Positions 34,528 through 44,006 are shown, counted from the stretch's first letter. The stretch: 64,000 nucleotides of DNA from Flavobacterium poyangense (GCF_011751075.1 NZ_JAALLN010000012.1:1-64000); one strand, 5' to 3'. Numbers and translations are program-made. The notes: generated from the letters alone by a model not told the origin.

Positions 34528-35295
34528 ATGAATTTTAAGATCAACCCAATTTTTGAAAATAATGCCGCCTCAATACGTGAAAATATTGAGACATTTAATA
34601 CATCAGGAACTCTTTTTGGTAATGGGGACAGAAATAAAATAAAACTTTTTAGTTTAAATGAGCAAACGATTAATATCAAATCATTTAAAATACCCAACAT
34701 CGTTAATAAAATTGCCTATAAATATTTTAGAAAATCAAAAGCCAGACGCTCTTTTGAATTTGCTACCATTTTACTGGAGAAAAATATTGGAACCCCTGTT
34801 CCGATCGCATTTCTGGAGAACTTTAGTTTGATAGGATTAAAAGACAGCTATTACGTAAGCCAGCATTTGGTAACAGAATTGACTTATAGAGAACTGGTAG
34901 AAATTCCTGATTATCCGGATAATGAGAATATTTTGAGACAGTTTACCCAATTTACTTTTGACTTACACCAAAAAGGAGTGGAGTTTTTAGATCATTCACC
35001 CGGAAATACTTTAATCAAGAAAAAGGAAGCGGATCAATATGATTTTTTTCTGGTAGATTTAAATCGAATGAATTTTCATGAAAACATGAATTTTGAGGAA
35101 CGTATGAGTAATTTCAGACGTTTAACTCCTAAGAAAGAAATGATAGCGGTTATGAGTAACGAATACTCAAAATTTTATACTGATAAATCCGAAGCCGAGA
35201 TTTTTGAGCAAATGTGGAGGGATACCACTCAGTTTCAGGAAGAGTTTGCTAAAAAGAAAAGACTTAAAAAGAAACTTAAATTTTGGAGGTCTTAA
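34528..35295 (+). CDS. LPS kinase-like protein (Kdo kinase/WaaP superfamily)
   Basis: A 255-residue protein of the protein-kinase-like fold seen in KdkA, WaaP and InaA. The catalytic-loop equivalent is FLDHSPGNTLI (Asp155, Asn160) and the metal-binding aspartate lies in LVDLNRM (Asp177). The Lys/Arg-rich segment around 55-75 may hold the ATP-binding lysine. These enzymes phosphorylate inner-core sugars of LPS. A Kdo target is plausible in Bacteroidota but not proven. The last 20 nt overlap the 3' end of the convergent glycosyltransferase gene. Confidence 0.85.
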   Translation: MNFKINPIFENNAASIRENIETFNTSGTLFGNGDRNKIKLFSLNEQTINIKSFKIPNIVNKIAYKYFRKSKARRSFEFATILLEKNIGTPVPIAFLENFSLIGLKDSYYVSQHLVTELTYRELVEIPDYPDNENILRQFTQFTFDLHQKGVEFLDHSPGNTLIKKKEADQYDFFLVDLNRMNFHENMNFEERMSNFRRLTPKKEMIAVMSNEYSKFYTDKSEAEIFEQMWRDTTQFQEEFAKKKRLKKKLKFWRS

Positions 35296-36064
35296 GCAAT
35301 TCCGTTCTGATTTTTTTAAGCTCCTGAAAACGTATTGCCACGCTCAAGGCGTTAAGGTAACAAATTATAATTCCTTTTTTGCCGTCTAAAATACCTAAAC
35401 GAAGCAGGTATTGATTCAGAAACTGGTAAAGTGGTCGAACATAAAAATGGAAAAAGTTTGGATTGGTTTTTTTAAATAATTCCTCCTGTGCTTTTAACTT
35501 TCCGTAAAAAATCATTTTTTGTTTGTAATCTTCAAAATTCGAATACGAATGATGTGTAAGCTTGTTTTTTAATTTTCCGGCTTTTCCGTTTATAATTAAT
35601 TTCTCATGAACAATTTTCTCGATATTGTAAATCGCATCTTCTTTTTTGAAAAGGCGAATGATTTTATCTGTTTGCCAGCCACTAAAACGTAATTTTCTGT
35701 TTTCGAATATAAAATTTCGATACATAAAATAGGCAGGATAACTGTTTGCGTCATTGATTACAAAGTCAATTTCCTGTTGGAGTTCGGGAGTTATTCTTTC
35801 ATCAGCATCAATAAAGAGAATCCATGGATTGGAAGCAAGGCTCAACGCATAATTGCGTTGCAAAGCAAAATTATCAAACACATGTTGAAAGACTTTTACG
35901 TTTTTAAACGTTGACGCAATTGCTACTGTCCGGTCTGTGCTAAAAGAATCAACCACGATTATTTCATCTGCAAAAGACAGATTGAGAAGCGCTTCTTTTA
36001 TATTTGACTCCTCGTTATACGTAATAAGTAAGGCCGATAAAAGTTGTTTTTCAGACAAAATCAT
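35276..36064 (-). CDS. Family 2 glycosyltransferase, WaaE/KdtX-like (copy 1)
   Basis: A 262-residue enzyme of the WaaE/KdtX group that adds a hexose to the inner core of LPS. The motifs are complete: LLITYNEESNIKEAL, VVDSFSTDRT, NFALQRNYAL, and WILFIDADERITPEL (DADE at 86-89). The C-terminal FLNQYLLRLGILDGKKG is also family-typical. Two further relatives lie at 41589-42365 and 43139-43879. It starts 4 nt after the heptosyltransferase-like gene, so they form an operon. Confidence 0.92.
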   Translation of the reverse strand: MILSEKQLLSALLITYNEESNIKEALLNLSFADEIIVVDSFSTDRTVAIASTFKNVKVFQHVFDNFALQRNYALSLASNPWILFIDADERITPELQQEIDFVINDANSYPAYFMYRNFIFENRKLRFSGWQTDKIIRLFKKEDAIYNIEKIVHEKLIINGKAGKLKNKLTHHSYSNFEDYKQKMIFYGKLKAQEELFKKTNPNFFHFYVRPLYQFLNQYLLRLGILDGKKGIIICYLNALSVAIRFQELKKIRTELLKTSKI

Positions 36065-36068
36065 TTTA

Positions 36069-37136
36069 CTAATTGCTTATGTTTTGATTTAAAAACAATT
36101 TGATTTTATCGCTGAAAAATTCAGGTTTGAATTCCTGATATAAAGATAATGCTTCTTTTTTGAGCATTTTTTCAGTTTTACCCACAAATAAATCGGGTAG
36201 AAAATCGGCCAGATGCACAGAGAGATGATGAACTCCGTCTTCAAAAGTAGCCCATATTTTTTTCTCAATCCAGGGAGAGAAAATGATAAAGGATGGTTTT
36301 TCTAATGCTTTGGCCATATTAATGGCACCCCCATCGTTTCCGATAATCAGATCGCATTGGTTCATAATGGCAATAAAGGATCTTAAATCACCGCCTAATA
36401 AATCAAAATAAATTTTTTCCTGAGTAGAAGGTTTGCAAGCATCAAATACTGTTTTTGCGCTTTCAAGTTGTTTTGGGAAATAATTAAACAGAATGTTTAC
36501 ATCCTCCTGATCGGCAATATAATCAACCACTTTAGACATAAATGCTAAAGGATAGGTTTTGAGTTCTTCACTGCCCAAAAGACTGATCATAACCGTTTTT
36601 CGATCCTTTTGTACCTGGTGTTTTTCAAAAAGAGCGATGGCTTCTTTGTTTTCTTTGTCTGATACAAATAATTTCGGAATAGGATCTGTTTTTATCTGTA
36701 AGGCTAGAGGTTCCAGTAAAGAAAGACGTCTTTCTATAGCCAGACCAAGATTGGTTTTCGGGTAAGATGCAAACGGAATATTGTCTGTATAAAGAAAAGT
36801 CCTGCCCGGTTTTTTGTAGGATATCTTTCGCTTGGCATTGCTTAACAGTACTAATACCCAGCTTTCTAATTTAGAATAAGCATCAATTAGCAAATCGTAT
36901 TTTTCATTTCTAATCTGAAAACCAAGACGAAACAGTTCTTTTTTGCTTTTTCGATGTTTTTCTTCAAACAGGATAATATTGTCGATACTTGAATTGCCTT
37001 CCAGAACAGGAGTTGTTGAACTATAAACCAGATAATCAATTTGAGCGTTCGGATAAGCAATACGCAGATTGTTGCAAATAATGCTGCTAACCAATACATC
37101 ACCAATCATCTTTTGTTGGATTACAAGTATCTTCAT
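36069..37136 (-). CDS. Family 9 glycosyltransferase (heptosyltransferase-like)
   Basis: A 355-residue GT-B enzyme of the WaaC/WaaF/WaaQ type. It opens with ILVIQQKMIGDVLVSS, the acceptor-side motif, and has the donor-side signature DLIIGNDGGAINMAKALEKPSF, where Asn replaces the usual His after Gly-Gly-Ala-Ile. The natural sugar may not be a heptose in this lineage. It is the first gene of a two-gene operon with the WaaE-like enzyme. Confidence 0.9.
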   Translation of the reverse strand: MKILVIQQKMIGDVLVSSIICNNLRIAYPNAQIDYLVYSSTTPVLEGNSSIDNIILFEEKHRKSKKELFRLGFQIRNEKYDLLIDAYSKLESWVLVLLSNAKRKISYKKPGRTFLYTDNIPFASYPKTNLGLAIERRLSLLEPLALQIKTDPIPKLFVSDKENKEAIALFEKHQVQKDRKTVMISLLGSEELKTYPLAFMSKVVDYIADQEDVNILFNYFPKQLESAKTVFDACKPSTQEKIYFDLLGGDLRSFIAIMNQCDLIIGNDGGAINMAKALEKPSFIIFSPWIEKKIWATFEDGVHHLSVHLADFLPDLFVGKTEKMLKKEALSLYQEFKPEFFSDKIKLFLNQNISN

Positions 37137-37172
37137 GTAGGGATCTTTTGTTTTAAACTACAAAGGGAAGTA

Positions 37173-37219
37173 AAAAAAAACCAAATTCCAATTGTTTATT
37201 GATTGGAATTTGGTTTTTT
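37173..37219 (-). terminator. Terminator of the first LtaS-like gene
   Basis: Perfect 17-bp arms (aaaaaccaaattccaat / attggaatttggttttt) around a 9-nt loop. Read on the minus strand it ends in a run of about nine T residues, 5 nt past the stop codon at 37224. Confidence 0.9.
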
Positions 37220-37223
37220 AATT

Positions 37224-39113
37224 TTAAGATAAGTTTTTTTTATCTGAGATAAGCAATTGGTTGTTCATTACTCTTTCATTAAACGACTGAATGTAGGCTT
37301 TAATAAATTTCTCTGCTCTTTGAGCTCGTGGTTTATCTATTTTTATTAAGTTGTTTTTTAATAAAGTATCTTTTTTCCAATTGTATAAACCAGTTAGTTT
37401 ATTGTCTGTAAACGAAACATAATAATCGTCCTGAATGTAGTGATAAGTTCCCTGAAGATAATACACTACAAAATTTTCTTTTGATTTGTAGCTTTTACCG
37501 AAACTTACTATATCGGTATCAATATGCAGATAATCTAAGATACTTGGCATAATGTCGATCTGTTGGAAGTTTTTTTCATTGACACCGGCTAATTTCGGAT
37601 TAGATGGGTCAAAAAATAAGATCGGAATTCTAAACTTTCCAATATTTGTTTGGTCGCCCTCCTGATCACCACCAGACGAAGTATGATCTGCCGAAAGGAC
37701 AAATAAAGTATTTTTATACCAATTCTGTTTTTTTGCTGTTTCAAAGAACTTTCGAAGTGCGTAATCTGCATATGCTACACTTTCATGTATGTCAGTTGTT
37801 CCTTTTGGAAATTTGTTATGATATTTCGCAGGTATAATATACGGAACGTGAGAAGAAATAGTGAAAACGGAGCTAAAGAACGGTTTTTTGAAAGTGCTAA
37901 GTTTATTAGCGTAGAATTGTAAAAACTCCTCATCAAAAATTCCCCATTTACCATCATACGACTCTTTTCCTACGTATTCATTTTTTCCAAAATAATGATC
38001 AAATCCTGCCACTTTTGCGTATTCATCAAAATTTTGACTGCCATTGAATGCACCATGAAAAAAAGAGGTCGTGTAGCCTTGCTCTTTGAAGATTTTTGGA
38101 AGACTATGAACTTTATTTAAAGCATAACTTGACGAGATAAATGAGTTATTCATAAGACTCGGAATACTTGAAATTATGGAAGGAACGGCATCAATTGAGA
38201 CTTTACCATTTGCAAAACCATTCTTGAAATAACACGATTTTGTAATTAGCGAATCTAAAAATGGAGTTTGCCCTCGTCCGACATTTTCATTCCCAAAACT
38301 TTCCAAAATTATAATCACTACATTTTTCTTGATAGGAGCCTTACCTGATTTTAGCGAAATTATTGGATTGTAGGTTTTGCTTAATTCTTTACTGTCAAAA
38401 TAAGGAGTGTTATCAATGTCTTCTTTTTTAAACAATGTTTTTAAAATAGAAAAAGGTGTATTTAAGATCAATCCTGCATTATTTGCTTCGCCATATTCTA
38501 CAGCATCAACAATTCTAATTGGTTTTTTTCTAAATCCGCCGCGAGCAATAAGTAATATTCCAAGAAGTAAAAGAACTACATAAATGCCTTTTTTAAAATA
38601 ATCTTTTTTAGTCAGCTTGTTAATGACAATTGTCTCCTTTTGATTTGGTATTAATTTCCAAAATATAATGCTGATAATTATGAATAAAAGAGCAACATAC
38701 CAGAAATCTTTTAAGAAGGAAGGAATTAATCTTATGGTGTCGTTTTCCATACCTCTGGCAGTAATTAGTGCAAAAGTACTTCTTCTGCCTGTAAAGCGAT
38801 AATAAATAATATCAATAAAGTTGGTAGACAGAAAGATAAGGTTGACCGTATAAAATGCAATTTTTAATACTGTCTGATATATCGGTTTGTATTTGAAATT
38901 CCGGGGAACTACATGAAAAAACAGAAAAATGGCATTTATGTAGGAAATAACGGCTAAGTCAAAAACTACGCCACCTATAAAAATTTTAAAAGTAAAGCCT
39001 TCGAACAATTCCATGTTCAGAACGAAAAACAGAATTCGGCTAAGTTGGTAGGTTACTAGTACTAAAACAAATCTTTTTAGAAATAGAAGTACGTTTTGGT
39101 TAATGTTAGGCAT
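37224..39113 (-). CDS. LtaS-like membrane sulfatase/phosphotransferase (copy 1)
   Basis: A 629-residue inner-membrane protein with five N-terminal spans (about 12-30, 45-70, 83-103, 137-153, 177-192) and a large extracytoplasmic alkaline-phosphatase-fold domain. Active-site residues of the family are visible: Glu271 (IILESFG), a Ser306 at the nucleophile position (NGKVSIDAVPS) where classical LtaS has Thr, and SADHTSSGG with Asp476 and His477. In Gram-negatives such enzymes move phosphoglycerol or phosphoethanolamine onto surface glycans. Its paralogue is at 44007-45875. An inverted repeat sits just upstream. Confidence 0.92.
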   Translation of the reverse strand: MPNINQNVLLFLKRFVLVLVTYQLSRILFFVLNMELFEGFTFKIFIGGVVFDLAVISYINAIFLFFHVVPRNFKYKPIYQTVLKIAFYTVNLIFLSTNFIDIIYYRFTGRRSTFALITARGMENDTIRLIPSFLKDFWYVALLFIIISIIFWKLIPNQKETIVINKLTKKDYFKKGIYVVLLLLGILLIARGGFRKKPIRIVDAVEYGEANNAGLILNTPFSILKTLFKKEDIDNTPYFDSKELSKTYNPIISLKSGKAPIKKNVVIIILESFGNENVGRGQTPFLDSLITKSCYFKNGFANGKVSIDAVPSIISSIPSLMNNSFISSSYALNKVHSLPKIFKEQGYTTSFFHGAFNGSQNFDEYAKVAGFDHYFGKNEYVGKESYDGKWGIFDEEFLQFYANKLSTFKKPFFSSVFTISSHVPYIIPAKYHNKFPKGTTDIHESVAYADYALRKFFETAKKQNWYKNTLFVLSADHTSSGGDQEGDQTNIGKFRIPILFFDPSNPKLAGVNEKNFQQIDIMPSILDYLHIDTDIVSFGKSYKSKENFVVYYLQGTYHYIQDDYYVSFTDNKLTGLYNWKKDTLLKNNLIKIDKPRAQRAEKFIKAYIQSFNERVMNNQLLISDKKNLS

Positions 39114-39115
39114 TT

Positions 39116-39192
39116 AAAAATTTTAGGTTTTTTTTGGGGATTATTTTTCCGCGAAAATATAAATCTCAACAAAGAAAACCTAAAATTTTTAA
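39116..39192. other. Inverted repeat between dapD and the LtaS-like gene
   Basis: Arms aaaaattttaggtttt (39116-39131) and aaaacctaaaattttta (39176-39192) are separated by 44 nt. It could be a weak terminator for dapD, which ends at 39224 on this strand, or an operator for the LtaS-like gene starting at 39113. Confidence 0.5.
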
Positions 39193-39223
39193 TGTATTTT
39201 TAACATTAGCTTAACAATGAAAA

Positions 39224-40039
39224 TTAAACAGCCACATCGTATTCGCGAAGTGCATTATTCAATGAAGTTTTTAAATCTGTAGATGGTTTACGAGTACCAA
39301 TGATTAAGGCACAAGGAACCTGAAATTCTCCTGCAGCAAACTTTTTAGTATAACTTCCCGGGATTACAACAGAACGTGCAGGAACATAACCTTTCATTTC
39401 AACAGGCTCATCACCGGTAACATCTATAATTTTGGTTGATGCAGTAAGACAAACATTAGCTCCAAGAACGGCTTCTTTACCAACATGTACTCCTTCTACA
39501 ACAATACAACGAGAACCAATAAAAGCACCATCTTCAATAATTACCGGAGCAGCTTGTAAAGGCTCTAAAACTCCACCAATACCAACACCACCACTTAGGT
39601 GAACGTTTTTACCGATCTGTGCACAACTACCAACAGTTGCCCAGGTATCTACCATAGTTCCCTCATCAACATAAGCTCCAATGTTTACATAACTTGGCAT
39701 CAAAATAACACCACTTGAGATGTAAGCTCCATAACGCGCCACAGCATTTGGTACTACACGAATTCCTTTTTCAGCATAACCTCTCTTAAGTAACATTTTA
39801 TCATGGTATTCGAAAATACCGGCTTCTAATGTTTCCATTTTTTGAATAGGGAAATACATTACAACAGCTTTTTTTATCCATTCGTTTACCTGCCATCCTT
39901 CACCAACCGGTTCAGCAACACGTAATTTTCCTGCGTCTAATAATTCTATAACCTCTCTAATGGCATCAGTTGTAGTAGTTTCTTGTAGTAAAGCTCTGTT
40001 TTCCCAAGCTTGTTCGATTATCGTCTGTAAAGAATTCAT
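39224..40039 (-). CDS. dapD: Tetrahydrodipicolinate N-succinyltransferase
   Basis: Succinylates tetrahydrodipicolinate in lysine and diaminopimelate synthesis. Starting at MNSLQTIIEQAW (40039) gives 271 residues, the usual length; the frame is open for 50 more codons, but that part is Cys/Phe-rich and unlike any DapD. The enzyme has the left-handed beta-helix with MPSYVNIGAYVDEGTMVDTWATVGSCAQIG and the VHLSGGVGIGGVLEP segment. It is a lone metabolic gene inside a surface-glycan region. A perfect palindrome lies 62-85 nt ahead of its start. Confidence 0.95.
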   Translation of the reverse strand: MNSLQTIIEQAWENRALLQETTTTDAIREVIELLDAGKLRVAEPVGEGWQVNEWIKKAVVMYFPIQKMETLEAGIFEYHDKMLLKRGYAEKGIRVVPNAVARYGAYISSGVILMPSYVNIGAYVDEGTMVDTWATVGSCAQIGKNVHLSGGVGIGGVLEPLQAAPVIIEDGAFIGSRCIVVEGVHVGKEAVLGANVCLTASTKIIDVTGDEPVEMKGYVPARSVVIPGSYTKKFAAGEFQVPCALIIGTRKPSTDLKTSLNNALREYDVAV

Positions 40040-40100
40040 AAGTTTTAATTTTTGGCAAAGATAACGTATTTGACCAAAAGCAAAAAGGTAAAACCGTCTG

Positions 40101-40124
40101 AAAATGTTACAGGTGTAACATTTT
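40101..40124. promoter_or_regulatory. 24-bp palindrome upstream of dapD, putative operator
   Basis: Perfect 10-bp arms (aaaatgttac / gtaacatttt) flank a 4-nt centre. The inner part, TGTTAC-N4-GTAACA, has the shape of a homodimeric regulator site. It lies 62-85 nt ahead of the dapD start and has no gene ending nearby on either strand that would need a terminator. Confidence 0.55.
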
Positions 40125-40548
40125 GTTTTTAATTTGGAGTGAAAAATTAATGACAAAAATTGGGGCTCTAATCGCGTTTTGCTGTACAAAATCAGGACTG
40201 AAATTAAGCTTTTGATTTACTTTTTAATAATAATTAAGTAGTAGTAAAAGAATAAAGTAAAGTTGATACTGTTTCATATATGGAAGTACACAGTGTTTGA
40301 AAAATTAAATAGCGATCAGACCCATTTCCAATGCCATTTTTTTGTTTTAGGGTACTATTTGTATTGAAATTCTCAAAATCAGTGTCAGGCGGTTAGGCTT
40401 TGTTGGGAAATTCGATTTTATACGATTTGCAGTAGTGATCGGGTTGGTATTGAAGCGTAAAAAGAAATTTATTCGTAAGAAAAAACACTTTTTTTTGATT
40501 AACTATGCACTATTAATTAGTATCTTACAATAAATTAATATTGCGATA
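40125..40548. other. Long AT-rich intergenic region
   Basis: Beyond the palindrome, no gene, hairpin or recognised repeat was seen in this 424-bp part of the spacer between dapD and the next plus-strand gene. It presumably holds both divergent promoters; no strong -33/-7 pair stood out. Confidence 0.5.
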
Positions 40549-41433
40549 ATGAAGGGGAAAATACAAGTTGGTTGTTTAGTGTCATATGATTATGAATTAT
40601 TAAAAAAATCGATACCAATTATCTATCAGAAGGCCGATACTATCTTTTTTGCGATTGATAAAAAAAGACTTACTTGGAAAGGGGAATCTTTTTGTATAGA
40701 AGAGTCTTTTTTTCAATGGATTGCTGATTTTGACGTAGAGAAAAAAATTGTGATTTATGAAGATGATTTTTATGTTCCTACCTTAACTACAATGGAATGC
40801 GAGATTAGAGAAAGAAAAATGCTTTCTGATAAAATGGGGATAGGAAACTGGTTAATCCAGATTGATAGTGATGAATATTTTGTCAATTTTGAACAGTTTG
40901 TATCCGATTTAAGAAAATATGACTCTTATCTTGAGAATCCGGAAGAGAAACAAGTACAGATTTGTGTCTTTTTGGTTATGCTTTACAAATACACAGAGAA
41001 TGGAATTTTGTATATAGATAAGCCTCAGAAAGCAATTTTTGCTACAAATTATCCAAATTATATGTTAGGACGTAGGACTTGTGGACGTCAAATATATACT
41101 AATAGTATTATTTTACATGAGTCTTTATCCAGAACGGAAGAGGATTTGCGTTTTAAACTTGAAAATTGGGGGCATAATACAGAAGTTGCTGAAGACTTCT
41201 TAACAAAATGGTTGACAGTAAATGAAAACAATTATACAGAGTATAAGGACTTTCACTATTCAAAGCCTAAAAGATGTAAAAATTTAGGTTTTTTTCCAAC
41301 TAAGGAGATTGGTGAAATAAATGATATAATTCGAAGGGAAAAAAAGCTTAATATGTCCGGTACGTTGCTCTGGTTTAAAAATTTTGAACAACGGATTAAA
41401 TTTTTCTGCAAAAAAGTTTATCTTTTGTTGTAG
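40549..41433 (+). CDS. GT-A-like protein of unknown specificity (paralogue B)
   Basis: A 294-residue paralogue of the protein at 32311-33174. Shared strings include VSYDYELLK, TWKGESF, MECEIRERKM and KMGIGNWLIQIDSDEYF, with the putative metal site as DSDE at 106-109. The C-terminal end is diverged and more basic. Like its paralogue it sits at the left edge of a block with WaaE-like and LtaS-like genes, so the two were probably copied as part of a larger unit. Confidence 0.8.
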   Translation: MKGKIQVGCLVSYDYELLKKSIPIIYQKADTIFFAIDKKRLTWKGESFCIEESFFQWIADFDVEKKIVIYEDDFYVPTLTTMECEIRERKMLSDKMGIGNWLIQIDSDEYFVNFEQFVSDLRKYDSYLENPEEKQVQICVFLVMLYKYTENGILYIDKPQKAIFATNYPNYMLGRRTCGRQIYTNSIILHESLSRTEEDLRFKLENWGHNTEVAEDFLTKWLTVNENNYTEYKDFHYSKPKRCKNLGFFPTKEIGEINDIIRREKKLNMSGTLLWFKNFEQRIKFFCKKVYLLL

Positions 41434-41588
41434 AGGCAATTAAAAACGATTTTAATAAATCTTACTAAAAGAGAGATATTGGCAGTTAAATTATTTTAGC
41501 TTAACAGTACGTTTAGTATATTTTTATTTTGTTGTTGTATTTCAAATGTTTCCTTGATAGGTTTTTAAGCTACAAAATATCATAAAAT

Positions 41589-42365
41589 TTATTCCATTTT
41601 ATGGTGCAAAAGCCAAAGAATTAAGTAGCGTTTAAGAACGGCGAATGAATTTATGTAAGCAAGAACATATCCTTCTTTTCCATCAAGAAAGCCCAGTTTT
41701 TTAAAATATTGATTTATAAAATTTAAAAAAGGTTTTAAAAAAAAGTGGTAAATATTTGGTTTCATATTTTTCTTAAACAAAATTATAGCTTCTTCTTTAC
41801 TTTTTAAGCTTAATTGATGGTTGTATTCATCGAAATTTTTGTACCCATAGGAATCTATTCTATTTTTTAGAACACTTGATTTTCTAAAGAGGGTTGTTAA
41901 AAAAGGCTTGCTTTTTTGATGATTTAAAAAGTGCTGCTTTTTTTTATTAAAAAGAAAAACCTTTTTTCGATGATTAAATTCACCATACCTTAATTTTTTT
42001 TCAAAAAAATGAAGGGTTTGTTTTATGTAAAAAATACTATCTGATTCTGGTTTTGAAATTTTGGTTAGTATCTCATCTCTAAGTTCGGGAGAAATATATT
42101 CATTTTGATCCAATAGTAGTATCCAGTCGTTTTGCGCTTCGTTAATCAGTACATTTTGTTGTAGGGTTTTATCTGAGATGGTTTGTTGTACAATAGTTAC
42201 CCCGGGTTTTTCTTTGGCTGTTGTAGCTTCACTGTCAGTGCCAGTATTGATTAGAATAATTTCATGCGCAAATGACACATTTTTAATAAGTTCTGTTATA
42301 GTACAGGCTTCGCTGCAGAAAAATGCCAAAACACTAATTTTAGAAGTTGTTATAGAAGGAATCAT
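41589..42365 (-). CDS. Diverged WaaE-like GT2 family protein with altered DxD motif (copy 2)
   Basis: A 258-residue relative of the WaaE-type enzymes at 35276 and 43139, with the same C-terminal architecture (PFLNFINQYFKKLGFLDGKEG). The catalytic core has drifted: the nucleotide-binding strand reads INTGTDSE (39-46) where relatives have VDSFSTDR, and the metal site reads DQNE (86-89) where relatives have DADE. The frame is fully open with normal codon use, so this is not an obvious pseudogene. It may be an inactive or repurposed paralogue. Confidence 0.8.
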   Translation of the reverse strand: MIPSITTSKISVLAFFCSEACTITELIKNVSFAHEIILINTGTDSEATTAKEKPGVTIVQQTISDKTLQQNVLINEAQNDWILLLDQNEYISPELRDEILTKISKPESDSIFYIKQTLHFFEKKLRYGEFNHRKKVFLFNKKKQHFLNHQKSKPFLTTLFRKSSVLKNRIDSYGYKNFDEYNHQLSLKSKEEAIILFKKNMKPNIYHFFLKPFLNFINQYFKKLGFLDGKEGYVLAYINSFAVLKRYLILWLLHHKME

Positions 42366-42369
42366 TTTT

Positions 42370-42405
42370 TTTGTATTAAATTACGTATTTTTTATTTTAT
42401 ATTTG
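42370..42405 (+). promoter_or_regulatory. Bacteroidota-type promoter of the deacetylase gene
   Basis: TTTG at 42370-42373 and TATATTTG at 42398-42405 are 24 nt apart, slightly wide. The start codon follows at 42422. Confidence 0.45.
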
Positions 42406-42421
42406 TAAGAAAAAATATAAA

Positions 42422-43147
42422 ATGCCTAAACTCTCCATTTTAATGTATCATAACGTTTGTCGGTCTGAAAATGAAAGCAATAAATTAGCAATCTCAGTGC
42501 GAAATTTAGAAAAGCAATTTCAGTTTTTAAAAGACAATAACTATAAAACATTTCATTTTTCAGAATTGGAAAAAATGCATTTTATCCCTAAGAAGAGTAT
42601 CGTGCTTACCTTTGATGATGTTACTGAGAATCAATTTACATACGCAGTTCCTTTATTGGAGAGATTTAATTTAAAGGCTAGCTTTTTTGTTCCATTCGCT
42701 TATATCGGAAAACTGGATTTATGGAATGAAAATTCGAAATTTTCTGCAGAAAAAATAATGACTATAGAGCAGTTGAAGCTACTTAATAGTGATAAAATAG
42801 AATTGGGTTATCATTCTTATGAGCATAGAAAATATAGTTCTTTACTCCCTCTAGAGGTAGAAAAGGACTTTTTAAAATGCGAAGAAGTAATTAAGAACAA
42901 TAATCTAAAGATTTCTCCTGTTTTAGCATATCCATATGGTAATTATCCAAGGGAAAGACAAAAAAAAATAAAATTTAAGAACATAATTGTTGAAAATAGA
43001 ATAAAATTTGGTTTGAAAATTGGCAATCGTCCCAATCGTTTTCCTTTTAAAGACAAATTTGAGGTGAAACGAATTAGTATTGAAGGACAGGATTCATTAC
43101 TGGTTTTTAGATTAAAAATTATATTTGGTAAGTTAAAACTATTTTGA
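42422..43147 (+). CDS. Polysaccharide deacetylase (NodB-like, CE4)
   Basis: A 241-residue enzyme expected to remove N- or O-acetyl groups from a surface glycan. The NodB-type metal site is intact: TFDD at 63-66, where the catalytic and metal-binding aspartates lie, and His131/His135 in GYHSYEHRKYS. The AYPYGNYPRE segment is the third family motif. No signal peptide is present, so it may act on cytoplasmic, lipid-linked precursors. Its last 9 nt overlap the convergent glycosyltransferase gene. Confidence 0.88.
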   Translation: MPKLSILMYHNVCRSENESNKLAISVRNLEKQFQFLKDNNYKTFHFSELEKMHFIPKKSIVLTFDDVTENQFTYAVPLLERFNLKASFFVPFAYIGKLDLWNENSKFSAEKIMTIEQLKLLNSDKIELGYHSYEHRKYSSLLPLEVEKDFLKCEEVIKNNNLKISPVLAYPYGNYPRERQKKIKFKNIIVENRIKFGLKIGNRPNRFPFKDKFEVKRISIEGQDSLLVFRLKIIFGKLKLF

Positions 43148-43879
43148 GCCTTTTTGAATTAGCATCATTTTAGCATATCTTGAGAAAACTCCATAGGCAT
43201 CTATTGCGGCGGCGGCAAAACCAGGAACACCATCAAGATATACTCTTTTTACAAAATAGGTATGAAAAAAGCGATAAAAGGGTTTGAAAAATAACAAAAA
43301 CAAAGTCACTTTTTTTGCCTTGTCTGTATACATTTTTGCTTGAAACCAGGCATATTTATCTTTTTTACTTATAAAATGAAGGAGTCCTCTATAGGTATAG
43401 TGTATCATATAGTTTTTTAAAACACCCGGTTTTGATTTAAGGACTAATTTCTCATGAACCTCATTTTTAAAAAGAAGATCGCAGTTTTTCATTAAACGAA
43501 CATTTTTATCTGTATAATGAAACAAAAAGCGATTCATAAAAAAATGCGGAAACCAAATTTTGTAAGCAGTAAATTTATTTGATTCGATACTACTGAGTAT
43601 TTCAGCTTTTAGGTTTTCAGAGACTCTTTCATCAGCATCTAAAAATAAAATCCAATCTCCGGTAGCTAGAGAGATTGCATAATTTCTTTGATTGCAGTAA
43701 TTGTCGAATGCTCTAAAAATTAATTTGATTCCCAGTTGAGAAACAATTTCCGGGGTTCTGTCATCGCTGTAGGAATCTAAAACAATGATTTCGTCAGCAA
43801 ATGAAACTGATTTTATAGCATCATTGATATAAAGCTCTTCATTATAAGTAAGTATAATAACGGATAATTTAAATGGCAT
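43139..43879 (-). CDS. Family 2 glycosyltransferase, WaaE/KdtX-like (copy 3)
   Basis: A 246-residue enzyme with an intact GT2 core: VIILTYNEELYINDAI, VLDSYSDDRT, YCNQRNYAIS and WILFLDADERVSENL (DADE at 81-84). It is related to the copies at 35276 and 41589 and keeps all catalytic residues. It is flanked by the deacetylase and the second LtaS-like gene. Confidence 0.92.
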   Translation of the reverse strand: MPFKLSVIILTYNEELYINDAIKSVSFADEIIVLDSYSDDRTPEIVSQLGIKLIFRAFDNYCNQRNYAISLATGDWILFLDADERVSENLKAEILSSIESNKFTAYKIWFPHFFMNRFLFHYTDKNVRLMKNCDLLFKNEVHEKLVLKSKPGVLKNYMIHYTYRGLLHFISKKDKYAWFQAKMYTDKAKKVTLFLLFFKPFYRFFHTYFVKRVYLDGVPGFAAAAIDAYGVFSRYAKMMLIQKGSK

Positions 43880-44006
43880 GATTAATTATTTTGATAATTA
43901 ATAGTTGATGCTGTATTTTGTTGCAAACGATTGTTTGTCAGAAGGATTTAAAGTTTTTGTGTGACTAACGGTATTGGTTACCTTCAATTAAGAAGAGAAA
44001 GTAGAT

